Shown here: piece after piece, positions 50,950 through 60,699 of the stretch
Numbering within the stretch: position 1 is the stretch's first letter
How the letters are laid out: each line of letters starts with the position of its first letter
NCBI RefSeq assembly: GCF_000005505.3
Contig: NC_016132.3
Location: 11,222,001-11,286,000, forward strand
Origin: Brachypodium distachyon
Taxonomy: Eukaryota > Streptophyta > Magnoliopsida > Poales > Poaceae
Direction of reading: 5' to 3'
DNA: 64,000 bases
Notes under the pieces: model-generated
Seen by the model: the letters and a program-made list of their open reading frames with translations, nothing else
Told to the model about the DNA's origin: nothing
Databases searched by the model: none
Made by a program: the position numbers and the translations under genes

Positions 50950-51875
50950 ATATTCTTTCTGGGGGAAAGCAGATTTCGAGAACGCCCGCGCGCCAAGAGG
51001 CCCTGGTTCGCGAGATCCAGAATGCCGAGGCGCGCCTTTCCGCACTCGGCGTCACGGACTCCAAGGTGGCGGAACTGGAGAACCAGGTGCGCGACGCAGG
51101 AGCCCTGCTCGCCGCAGCCGCCGGAGAGCGTGACGAACTCCTGAAGGAGAACCAGCGGATGCGCGAGCTCGCAGAGCTAGCCACCGCGCGGGAAATCAAA
51201 ACGTCCTCCGCATCGGCCGTACGGGAGACAGTGCTCCGCGAGGAGCTCAAAGCTGCATCCTGCAGGGTCAGCGGCCTCGAGTCCGCGCTGACAGAGATGC
51301 GGCTTACCTCCGAGGCCCACCACCTCTCGCGGGTCCAGGACCTCGAAGCGCTGCATTCCTCCGTATCCACGGAGAAGGACAAGGCGCTCGCCGTGACTGG
51401 AGAGCTTGCCGAAGCCCGCCGCCTCGACTGCTGAGCCTTCGGGCTGTAACAGGGCAGGCTGCAGAGGCCCTCCGCGAGCTAGGATTCCGGTTTGAGCCCG
51501 CGGAGGCCCCAGACGCCTCGGCCGCGATCGCAGAACTCGCCCGCCTCGTCCGATAACTTCCGGCGATACGGGCCGCCATGGTCGAGCAGATCCGCGCGGA
51601 GAGCAAAGAAGTCATTGAAGTCACCGCCCAGCTCATCTGCTCGCGAGTACACTTCCTCTGCCCCCAGCTTGACTTCACCGGAGTTCTTGAAGACTGGGTG
51701 GACGCCGACGACGCATGCAGCCTCCCAGGCCACGAGGCCGCAGTCGCTTCCATCGTACAAGCGATCGGTGCGATGATGGTCCGAGCGGAAGTCGACGCGC
51801 CCGTCAACGGCGCCCAACCAATCCCCGAGACCACCCCTACGGCGGAAGACGCGTCCGTCCCCGCGGGCCATTAGT
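50950..51875 (+). pseudogene. Retrotransposon gag-like coiled-coil fragment
   Basis: GC-rich coding-like DNA, abruptly different from its AT-rich surroundings. The frame through 51066-51434 is an Ala/Glu/Leu/Arg-rich coiled coil (KVAELENQVRDAGALLAAAA). After a TGA and a frame change, 51578-51874 reads MVEQIRAESKEVIEVTAQLI and CPQLDFTGVLEDWVDA. This composition resembles the carboxyl part of gag-like proteins of cereal Ty3/gypsy elements. The assignment is from general appearance, not a motif. Confidence 0.5.
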
Positions 51876-52449
51876 TCCTACAAGAGCTCTCATCATCGCT
51901 CCATTTTGTTGTATCCCTTCTGACGAGCTTATTGTAGTCTTTTTATTCCTGCATTTTAAATTTCAAATCCCAAACTTTCGACAGACCCAAGTAAAGTGCG
52001 TATGTATGCATGCTCATGCGTGTATGTAAGTATGTGCCGTACCATCTCTAGCCCCTCGGCGGTGGTGAGTCCCTTATGAACTTTGCGCGTGTGCACGGTA
52101 CTGGTTGTAAAGTCACATAGGGCTCACCGCCGCCCATTTGCTTTTGACAAGAATCGATAGGGAACCAAATAAACTTGCAACTCCAAGCAAACATTTAAAT
52201 ATCCAGAAATTCAACTTGTTCAATCCAAATAAAGTTCTAGCGAATTACGCTGGGGAGCGACCCTGGCTACGCTAGTGTTGGGTGCGTATCTTCGATCTGG
52301 AACACGGCTTTTGGGAATAGGGCCTCGAGGCTCACGGATAGAACCTACGGAGATGGTACTTTTGGAGGTGCTCGATATTCCACGAATTTTTCACCGGCAG
52401 TCCATCCTTCGATTCCAGTATGCAGCCCCCTGCCTTGGGACATGCAGTA

Positions 52450-52561
52450 CGTCAAGCTTTCTTCGCAGAACAAGATCCCCCGGCTGCAATTATCACTTCG
52501 GGCTGAGCTTGTTCATGCCCCTAGCGTCAAGCTTTCTTCGCAGAACAAGATCCCCCGGCTG
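52450..52561. repeat. Short direct repeat, 37 bp twice
   Basis: CGTCAAGCTTTCTTCGCAGA... (37 bp, ending CCCCCGGCTG) occurs identically at 52450-52486 and 52525-52561, 75 bp apart. It lies just beyond the decayed gypsy integrase. Confidence 0.85.
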
Positions 52562-52686
52562 TGCGCAATTCTCTCGGCCGCACCCGGCTGTCAAGGTACC
52601 GCCGGAGCGCCTGTTGGTATCGCGCCACGCGCTTCAACGCTTTGTTGCGTACTTCTTCCAAGAAATTCATGTCGTCGATTCTTCTT

Positions 52687-54515
52687 TCAATTTTTTGGTC
52701 TTCTTGGTAAGCTCGAACTCAGGGCGACCCGAAATTGAGCTCCGTTGGTAGCACCGCCTCGGCCCCGTACACCAGGGCGAACGGAGTTTCGCCCGTAACC
52801 CGGCTCGGGGTTGTCCTGAGGGACCACGGCACCGTGGGCAACTCGTCCACCCACCGCCTGCCGTGGACCCCCAACTTGTCGAATGTCTTCATCTTGAGGC
52901 CCCGTAGCACCTCTGCGTTGGCCCACTCCACCTGTCCATTGCTCTCCGGATGAGCTACAGAAGCGAAGCGTATCTTCGTCCACATCTCTGTGCAGTACGC
53001 GTTCAACACCGTGCTTGTGAACTGCATGCCATTTATCGGTTATGATGCTGTTAGGCACCCCAAACCGACACACAATTCCTTTGAAAAACTTGATGGCCGC
53101 CTGCACGGTCACCTTCCGCACAGGTTCCACCTCCACCCACTTGGTGAATTTGTCGACTGCCACCAGCAGGTACTCGTACCCGCCGACGGCCTGCGGCAAT
53201 TTGTCGACAATATCCAGCCCCCAGACCGCAAAGGGCTAGGCGTCGCAAGTTCGCATCAGTTGCTCGGCGTCCGTCTTGGCCGTCGGCCAATAGAAACCTT
53301 GCCGAAACGCTTTCCCGGCAGGAGCCCTCGAGGCTAAGTGATGTGAGCACATTCCTTTGTGTATATCCTGCAAGAGTTCTAGGCCTTCTTCCCTTGTGAT
53401 GCATAACAACCTTACGCCGTTGGGACGCTCCCGATACAGCTCGTCATCAATCAACACGTACATCTTCGTTCGTCGGGCCACACGTCCAGCATCCTCTTCC
53501 TTCGCCGGGAGCCGAACTTCCTTGAGGTAGGCCACTAGGTCAGTCGCCCACGGCGGCGTGCTCCTCTTGGTGAGTGTTTCTTCGCACCCTGGGATGGCCA
53601 TTACGCTCCTTGTTTTACCCCACCCTCCGCTTGGGACCTCGCCGCCACCTCTCCCTCGGGCGACGGGGTCAGCTTTGTGGAGACGGCCGGTTTTCGGCGG
53701 GTTTCCAAGACCACCCCTGGCAGGAGCTTCCAGCGTTTTGCAGCAGCCCTCGCGAGCTCATCCGCTGCCATGTTCTTGTCCCGGTGGACATGCTCGAACT
53801 GCAAGCCGTCAAATTCTCTCTCCATCTTGCGCACTTCCTCGACGTATGCCGCCATCTATGGACATCCATATTCCTTGTTCACTTGGTTGACCACGAGTAG
53901 GGAATCTCCGCGGACAATCAAGCGCCTAACGCCGAGCTCCTTTGCTGCTCTTAGCCTGACGAGCAAGCCTTCATATTCTTATGTGTTGTTCGTTGATCTG
54001 GGGAAGTCCAGGAGAACCGCGAACTTAAGCTGATCTCCAGTTGGGGATTCGACCAACACACCGGCACCCGCGCCCTCATAGGTGAAGGAGCCGTCAAAGT
54101 ACATGACCCAACGCCCACCATCTTCTACGCCGGGCCAGTTGGTTTCGGGCTCCTCCCCAGTGATCATGGATGTAGTCCACTCGGCCACGAAATTAGCCAA
54201 CGCGGCACTCTTGATGCTTTTCAAATTTCTGAACTTTAGGTTGAATTCCGAGAGCTCCATTCTCCATTCCGCCACTTGCCCGATCGCTTCTTGGTTCGTG
54301 AGGGCTCGCTCCAGACAGAACCCTGTTACGACGGTGATGAGATGCACCTGGAAATAGTGGCGTAGCTTCCGGGACCCCAAAAGGCTGCCGAGTAGCAGCT
54401 TCTGAATCTGCGGGTACCTCTGCCCCCCGTCTCGTAGCACCGTATTGACGAAGGTACACAGGACGCTCAGCAAGACGTCGTCGGGTAAGCGGAGCCCCGG
54501 GGGGATCCATCCCAT
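52687..54515 (-). pseudogene. Ty3/gypsy pol remnant (RNase H and integrase)
   Basis: Minus strand, in order. 54515-53600 carries the tether YPQIQKLLLGSLLGSRKLRHYFQ, then the RNase H segment WVMYFDGSFTYEGAGAGV and HVHRDKNMAADELARAA. 53600-53236 carries the DELYRERPNG and zinc-binding-like HKGMCSHHLASRA linker to GFYWPT. 53215-52690 carries the integrase core with WGLDIVDKLPQAVGGYEYLLVAVDKFTKWVE and FGVPNSIITD. Stops and frameshifts occur at about 53980, 53860, 53230 and 53040. Reverse transcriptase and LTRs are absent, so it is a truncated dead copy. Confidence 0.85.
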
Positions 54516-54593
54516 CCCCCCGGTTGCCCCACTTGTTCCGCCCCCGAGACGTTACCTCCTCCTAAGCCCTCTCCGGGGGTCAGCGCCCCGGAG

Positions 54594-54668
54594 GTAACCC
54601 CGGAAGTTCCGGTCCTTGGCCGTAACCCCGTAAGTTCCGGTCCTCGGCCGTAACCCCGGAAGTTCCGC
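54594..54668. repeat. Tandem 28-bp repeat, 2.7 copies
   Basis: A GTAACCCCGGAAGTTCCGGT-led unit is repeated at 54594, 54622 and 54650. A related AAGTTCCG motif recurs near 54730. It lies in a GC-rich block next to the gypsy remnant. Confidence 0.8.
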
Positions 54669-55636
54669 AAATTCCATTGGGGGGTAACCGAGAGCACCCC
54701 GAGGTTCACCCGGAGGTTGGGGCGGAAGTTCCGGTGCCTAGAGAGTTCGGTGCACAGGAAATGATTTTCCGAATTGTCTTTTCTCTCTCTCACTTTGGGT
54801 AGGTTTTATGTGGGTGCAAATATGGTAGATTTGTGTACGTGAAGTTGATTCACCATTACCTTCCCATTTGGACTCGCTCTTTATAGTACGGAGTTCCTAC
54901 GGCGACTCAATATAAATAAAAAGCCGCTAAACACCGCTAAGCTTCTTTCCTTTTTTGAGGGCAACGAACCATCTTGTGCCATTCGATATCAAATCTGAAA
55001 CACTCAAGCAAACGGTTAGTCCACGTGTCATGTTGTCATTAACACCAAAACACTTAGGGAGGGAAATGCCCTTTCAGCGTCCACCCTCTTCCTGCCTCGA
55101 CCCGACAGGTCGGGTTGTCTGGACGCGACGGAGCAGGTCGCCCCATCACCGGGCATGGGCGGTGCAGGCCCCGTCTTGTCGCTACACAGTGCAGATTCCT
55201 TGCTTGTTTTACTCTTCTGTCGCCCCAACTACTGAGCCAGAGGCTTTAAAGGGGCTGACAGGTCGCACCACGTGTGGCGCTCATGCCTTGCATCCGCCTG
55301 CTGAACAACGAGCCCTCACCAGAGCCCCGACGGGGTAGTGCCAGGCCAGCCCCAAGAGGCACTTGGACCCCGACTACCGGGAGTCCGACACAAGCCCGTG
55401 GGCCACGGCGTGCCAGGCCCGACACAGATTAATCGGGCCGAACAAAGAGCACGCCTGTGTCGTGCGTGGGCTTCATCCTCCGTTTAGATTATTTTTCCCA
55501 TACCGGGCCTCCAGCAGATAGGCTTGGGCCTCTTTTTTCCTTTTATTTTACTTTTTTGGCATCTTCTCATGCTGGGCTAAGCCCAATTAGCATTTTTTTT
55601 CTTTTTCTTTTTTTATTGTTAGGCTACGTTTTGTTT

Positions 55637-55940
55637 TTGTTTTTCTCCTTGCTAGGCTGGATGGGCCCGGGCTATTTGACAGGCCTCGTCGGGCTTAAAT
55701 GGGTCGGGATGGTCCGGTGGGGCTTCAGGTTGTGCGTGGGCTGCCAGGGGCATTTTGGGGCCGGGCTTGTTTTTCTCCTTGCTAGGTGGGACGGGCCCGG
55801 GTTTGTTTTTCTCCTTGCTGGGCGGGACGGGCCTGGGCTATTTGTCAGGACCAGTCGGGCTTAAATAGGTCGGGACGGTCCGGTGGGGCGTCGGGCTATG
55901 CCTGGGCTGCTAGGGGGCATTTTGGGGCCGGCCTGGCCCG
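55637..55940. repeat. Tandem duplication in GGGCC-rich DNA
   Basis: A unit running from TTTTTCTCCTTGCTAGG through GGGCTTAAATGGGTCGGGA to GGCATTTTGGGGCCGG occurs at about 55637-55768 and 55808-55940. A short extra copy of its beginning lies between. Confidence 0.75.
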
Positions 55941-56352
55941 GCCCGATGGCCATCTATATCCATCAACATCGTCAATTCTAAGATTTGCCGGTTTAGTCTC
56001 TCAGAGGTGCTCATAGAGGTACGACGTGCGTTCTGATGTTTGCGTATTTGTTGGCGTTTGCGTTTGTACGGTATTTCTCAATAAAAAAAATCACTCTTTA
56101 TGGTAACCAAACACTTCGATGTATATAAACTGAAGCAAATATGAAAACTGCAGTAGTAGTTGGATGTATTGGTGGTGGTGGAGAAATTTTTGGTTCCTAA
56201 TTTGATGTTCGGTTTTGATGATGTGTGGGAGGGGATAAACATATACTCCCTTTGTTCCTTAAATTAAGACGGTCAAGAAAACAATATACGCCATAACTTA
56301 ATGAATGGAGGGATGGCCTGTTTAACTCTTTTATTTTATATTCAGAGCCCAT

Positions 56353-57111
56353 CCCCTCTTTCTCTAGGAAACAGAGATACCTGAGCTGGCCATCTAAGTT
56401 GACCGAAACAATAAGAGAAAGTTCACCTGAACTAGATTCAGGCTGCTGCAGGTAGTGAGGCCTGTCAGGCTAAAGTGGCTAGGCCGGCCCGGGTTGGGCT
56501 CATGTGCCGTGTCTGGGTCCGGGGTTCGCTGCAACGGACTGTCACGGCATGCCCCATTGGATCTTGATTCGTCCTCATTTGGGTCCTCCAGGTCTTCATC
56601 GAAATTTCTATAGCCCGCTGAGATGTATCAATGTGGGTGAGCCCAAGCTTCTTTCAAATCGAGAACATACATATGCACTTATGGAGAAGATGGGCCGCCA
56701 ACTCCTATACTTGCTTGCATCATGGACAATTAGACATAGCCCACAATTCGGCCACCTCCACATTCCATACGGTCGGGCGTTCATAGCTTGTCTCGAATAG
56801 CAACCTAGGTGAACATTTGTGCTTTGGAGGTGTACACACCTTCAAAACAACAACCCAGCACATCACGACCATCGATTTGCCGAAGGTGGTGAATATATTC
56901 CCCGAAACAACCCCTCTTTCTCTATGAAATAGAGATAATGAGCTGGCCACCTAAGTTGATCAAAACGATAAGAAAAGTGTAGCTGAACTAGATTTAGGCT
57001 GCTGCTGGTTGTGAGGCCCGCCAGGCTAACGTGGCTAGGCTGCCCGGCTGGGCTCACGTGCCATGTCTGGGTCTGAGGTTCGCCACACGGGCTGTCACGG
57101 CATGCCCCATT
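56353..57111. repeat. Direct repeat, about 200 bp, copies 558 bp apart
   Basis: 56353-56558 and 56911-57111 share the same order of blocks: CCCCTCTTTCTCTA, GAGCTGGCC, CTGAACTAGAT, GGCTGCTG and GTCACGGCATGCCCCATT. Identity is visibly high. They may be terminal repeats of a small element or a segmental duplication. Confidence 0.8.
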
Positions 57112-57182
57112 CTGGCGGGCCCGGGTCAGGCCGTTGGCCAGATATAAAATATACACTGAATGTTTTATCATTCTAGTATGGG

Positions 57183-57610
57183 AAATGTATTATTTTTCGT
57201 CCCTCAACTTGACGGAAAGTTCGATTTTCGTCCCTAATTTGTTTTTACCCAAAATTTTGTCCGCCAACTATCAAAACCGGAATCTTTCGGTCCCTTTGTC
57301 GAACCGAAGCGGTTTCCTGGCTCCGATGGCCAGTTTCGGTCATAGATTTGTAAGATTTGGGATTAGGAATCGGGTGTTTGACAAAATTGGTTGGTGTTGA
57401 ATGTGTGGTTGTTGTTCAAAACTCACAAGCACCAATTTCAAGAAGATTTGGCAACCCCCATGAGTGAAAACCGGACACGTGAACTAGAAAACCGTTTCGG
57501 TTTGAGTGGAGGGAGCTTTAACAGTTGGAGGGTGAAAAAGGCATGAATTTTTTTAGAAACGAAAATTATGATAAATTAAAGGACGAAAGAAATATTTTTC
57601 TCCCTTAGTA
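57183..57610. mobile_element. Second long-TIR element of the CGTCCCTCAA family
   Basis: The left end TTTTTCGTCCCTCAACTTGA and later ACCGGAATCTTTCGGTCCCT are mirrored at the right by AACCGGACACG, GGAGGGTGAAAAAG and AAAGGACGAAAGAAATA. The design matches the element at 48587-49023, with more divergence. The ends are approximate. Confidence 0.6.
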
Positions 57611-57967
57611 AAAAAGAAATATCACGCGGGGAGCTTGGGAAGCGTTGGATGTTCGGTTTTGCGCGTTGGAGTACGGATGGAACAACCACGGGAGCATTAG
57701 CCAATGTTGTGTCTGTAATTCTGTATGCATACTTGACGATGTGACGCATGCATGCAGTGGACCAGCCTTTCTGGGCAGTCAGATGCACTGCAAAGAGCAC
57801 AGGGCCTGTCTCGCACATGCGACAACAGTGTATAGGTCCCAGTGTTGCTCAAGTTTCAGAAAAAAAAATCTTGGCTCTCTATCTAGCGGCGCTATTTTTT
57901 TAAAAATAATATAATTTTTTTAATCATTTTCGAAAATAATACGCGTTTTTCAGAATTTACAAAAATA

Positions 57968-58206
57968 ATGCGGCCTTGGCCTGGACGAGGCCGATTGGGC
58001 CTAGTCGGCCTGGCCCAAGCCGATTAGGCCCAGTCGGCCTCGGCCAGGCCGACTGCATGCCGCCTGCCGAGCGCGCGAGGCAGTCGGCCTGGCCCAGGCC
58101 GACTGAAGTCCATTTGGCTTCGGCCAGGCCGACTGGTCCAGTGGGTTTGGGCCAGGCCGACTGGATTCGGTCGGTTTGGGCCAGGCCGATTGAAAGTCAT
58201 TAGGCC
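57968..58206. repeat. GGCC(A)GGCCGACTG minisatellite with inverted units
   Basis: Around a dozen copies of GGCCAGGCCGACTG-like or GGCCTGGCC / CCTAGTCGGCC units occur in both orientations. The spacers are irregular, 25-40 bp. There is no reading frame of interest. Confidence 0.75.
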
Positions 58207-58619
58207 CATTTTTCGATTCGGATCATCGTGGTCTTTTGAACTAAAAGACTCGACAACTTGGATAAAAGTAACACGCCGAATCCGATTGGAAGAAATTAGG
58301 CTTCGCCGCTAGTTCGTTGCATGATCAACGCATACACGGCCGAGGCATTTTTGTCTCGAATCCATGCGGTTTTTTGAACTAAAAGACTTGACAACTTGGA
58401 TAAAGAGTAACATACATTGATAATGTGCTGGACAATTTTTCTGTCGATTCTTTGCGGTTTCTTTGAACCGAAAGACTTGACATTTGGATGAATTTGGATA
58501 AATTAACATACATCGATAATGTCCTGGTTACGGAACCAAAGCATGACTAAATTAACATACATAGGTAATACCGCAATTGGACATTATTAAAAATAGCAAA
58601 TACATTTGAAACACAAGCA

Positions 58620-59283
58620 CTACTGAGTCCACTTAGGCCATTTTCCACTCGTATCGCCACGTTCTTCTGCAGCCTTTGCCACGGTGGCCCTTTCTCTTTG
58701 CCTCTCCCTTTCTGCCTCACGTGCATCCTTGCGCTTTCGTTCTTCCTCTTGCATCTCAAGCGCTTTCTCCCTGTTTTTCCTTAGTGCTTCGTCAATCCAA
58801 CGACGTTGTTCCTCCCTATGCTCTTTCATCTCTCTCTCTTGCTCCTCTTTCTCCTGGGCTACAGCTTTTTCTGCATGCTCCTCCGCGTGGAAACGCTGTC
58901 ATGCATTTCGGGACCTTGTTTTGATCTCTTCCACCGCCCAATCCGGCATCTCCGTGTCAATCCAACGATACCACATGCATAGGGACGGAGGAGACTACAA
59001 AAAAGCCTACTGTTACAAATCTGATATGACATAGAAAACATGTTTTAGAACACCTAAATGTGCTTACCGGAGGCTTGTCGTACGGCGAAACCGGGACAGG
59101 TGGTTCATATGCATAGTTCGCGCACATGAAAAACCTCATGCCCAGCTTATCTAAAAAATCTGTCACCTCCTTCACCTTGCATAGATTGCCGCACCAACAC
59201 CTGAGATGTTCCACCCCCCGAGGCAACATCGCATATTTCATCCTCGTCGGCCTCTCGCCCTGGTCGGAGCAAGGCAAACTCAT
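58620..59283 (-). pseudogene. GRF-type zinc-finger gene of the Mutator-like element, one premature stop
   Basis: Two exons, 59283-59068 and 58994-58620, join in phase. Exon 1 (72 residues) holds CWCGNLCKVKEV and FFMCANY, the pattern of a GRF zinc finger. Exon 2 begins SPPSLCMWYRWIDTEMPDW and ends in a long Glu/Arg/Lys coiled coil (EMQEEERKRKDAREAERERQ) with a WPKWTQ tail. A TGA at 58899-58901 interrupts it, most simply from CGA; otherwise it would be 196 residues. GRF proteins with this layout are frequent cargo in cereal transposons and are thought to bind nucleic acid. A TATA box for this gene lies at 59360-59352. Confidence 0.7.
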
Positions 59284-59351
59284 TGGGGGACACTGGAATA
59301 TTGGGAAAAACAGTAGTGGGAAGGATGCTTGGATGACTACCGGAGATGAGA

Positions 59352-59580
59352 TATTTATAGGCTCTCAAACTCATTCTCCCACCACCGTTTCCCGCCTCCT
59401 TTTCGCGCCACCGTTTCCTGCCTGGTTTTCCCGCCACCGTTTTCCCCCGCCTCCTTTTCGCGCCACCGTTTCCCGCCTGGTTTTCCCGCCTCGTTTTCGC
59501 GCCACCATTTCCCGCCTCGTTTTCCCGCCACGTTTTCGCGCCAGCGTTTCCCGTCTATTTGTATCTTCTGTAACTATAAA
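59352..59580. promoter_or_regulatory. Divergent promoter with E2F-like motif array
   Basis: Between two head-to-head genes. CTATAAATA on the minus strand (59360-59352) faces the GRF-type gene, and CTATAAAAG on the plus strand (about 59573-59581) faces the 59629 ORF. Between them, 59388-59553 holds six exact TTTCCCGCC and four exact TTTCGCGCC motifs plus three near-matches. Both words fit the plant E2F consensus TTTSSCGC. They are arranged in an irregular tandem array with CACC / TGG / TCG spacers. Confidence 0.65.
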
Positions 59581-59628
59581 AGACCGTCCATGGTATTGAA
59601 GTGTAGTCTCACCATTTCGTCTGGGAAG

Positions 59629-60189
59629 ATGTCATCCGGCTTCCCAGATGATCGTAGATTTTGGTCAGGTATGTCCCGAGAGCTATTGTGGTTAGCCGGT
59701 GATTTCAAGGTAGACAATAGGATAGTTCCATGGGACGAACTCATTAGTAGTGACATCCTACGAACTGAGCTGGGCCACCAATTATATAGGTGCAATTTTC
59801 CATTGAGGAATTGTGCAGAGATACGGCAAGAACTGCTAAGGTTGCACGAGAGGTGGAAGAAGCACAGTGAAGGTAAGAGTGAGTCATACCTACAATGGGC
59901 TAGAAAACATCCATTGTTATGGGTTGAAGAGGAGGAATCCGATGAAGATATCTTCATGCCAAGAAAAACGGGTAAGAGTTCTTCATCGTTCAAGGGGAAG
60001 AGTACTGCACCGTTGAAGCGAAAGAGCACATCATCGTCCAAGGGGAAGAGTACATCATCGTCCGATGAAGATATCTTCATGCCAAGCAAAACGGGTAAGA
60101 GTTCTTCATCGTCCAAGGGGAAGAGTACTGCACCGTCGAAGGGGAAGAGCACATCATCGTCTAAGGGCAAGATCACTTCATCTTCGTAG
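59629..60189 (+). CDS. Ser/Lys-rich transposon-associated protein
   Basis: An intact 186-residue frame. I chose ATG 59629 (MSSGFPDDRRFWSG) because the TATA box at 59573 places transcription start near 59605, after the earlier ATG at 59590. The amino half is a compact acidic/basic domain with WLAGDF, IVPWDELISSD, a helix-rich LRNCAEIRQELLRLHERWKKH and WARKHPLLWVEEEE. The carboxyl half is two 41-residue repeats starting SDEDIFMP and rich in KGKST and SSSS, strongly basic and probably disordered. I recognise no family. The position beside a GRF-type gene in a Mutator-like element suggests element-encoded cargo, possibly nucleic-acid binding. It is the only one of the four genes here without a stop. 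Confidence 0.6.
   Translation: MSSGFPDDRRFWSGMSRELLWLAGDFKVDNRIVPWDELISSDILRTELGHQLYRCNFPLRNCAEIRQELLRLHERWKKHSEGKSESYLQWARKHPLLWVEEEESDEDIFMPRKTGKSSSSFKGKSTAPLKRKSTSSSKGKSTSSSDEDIFMPSKTGKSSSSSKGKSTAPSKGKSTSSSKGKITSSS
59938..60183 (+). repeat. Intragenic 123-bp duplication
   Basis: GATGAAGATATCTTCATGCC at 59941 recurs at 60064, with the following 100 bp nearly identical. The duplication keeps frame and doubles the SDEDIFMP-KGKST module. A shorter AAGGGGAAGAG motif repeats within each unit. Confidence 0.9.
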
Positions 60190-60699
60190 GGCTAGAGTTA
60201 AGTTATCTTATTTTAAGTTGTCAGTTTTAATTTCAGTCTTTCTATTGCATATGTATTTCAGTCCTGCCGTTATTTATATGCAAATGTAACTTGAATAAGA
60301 ATGCGAAAATTAGTAACATGTCTCTCTCATACATAGGTAGAAATATGTCTCATACATAGATAGAAATATGTCTCATACATAAGACCTACATGCAAATATC
60401 AGGCAGGCGTCTGGGACAGCGTTCTGGAGGTGCCTGTGGCGTGGTCCAGCCATACCTATGAGGTGGCACTAGTTGCGCGGAGGAATCACGGACCCATCCT
60501 CACGATACTGTGTATCCTAATGTGTGGGGTCTGGTGGCGGAGTACTGAACATCCAGCTGTGTTGGACAGAATAGTCCTCTCCTTGAGCGTTGCTCACTAC
60601 CCCACGAGGGTTCGGACAACGACGACTGATGCCCATAGGCTCCTGCATGTGGGAAAGTACTTAGCATTACAATTGTGTAGTAGTCATGTTAATGAACAC

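Larger units (their letters stand above)
54669..57182. other. Intergenic repeat-rich DNA without genes
   Basis: No coding gene is supported. GGGCC/CGGGCC-rich segments around 55080-55440 and 55640-55950 and the direct repeats listed separately account for most of the structure. A decayed Stowaway-like pair (CTCCCTTTGTTCCTTAAATT ... GAATGGAGGGA) lies at about 56246-56314. Confidence 0.4.
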
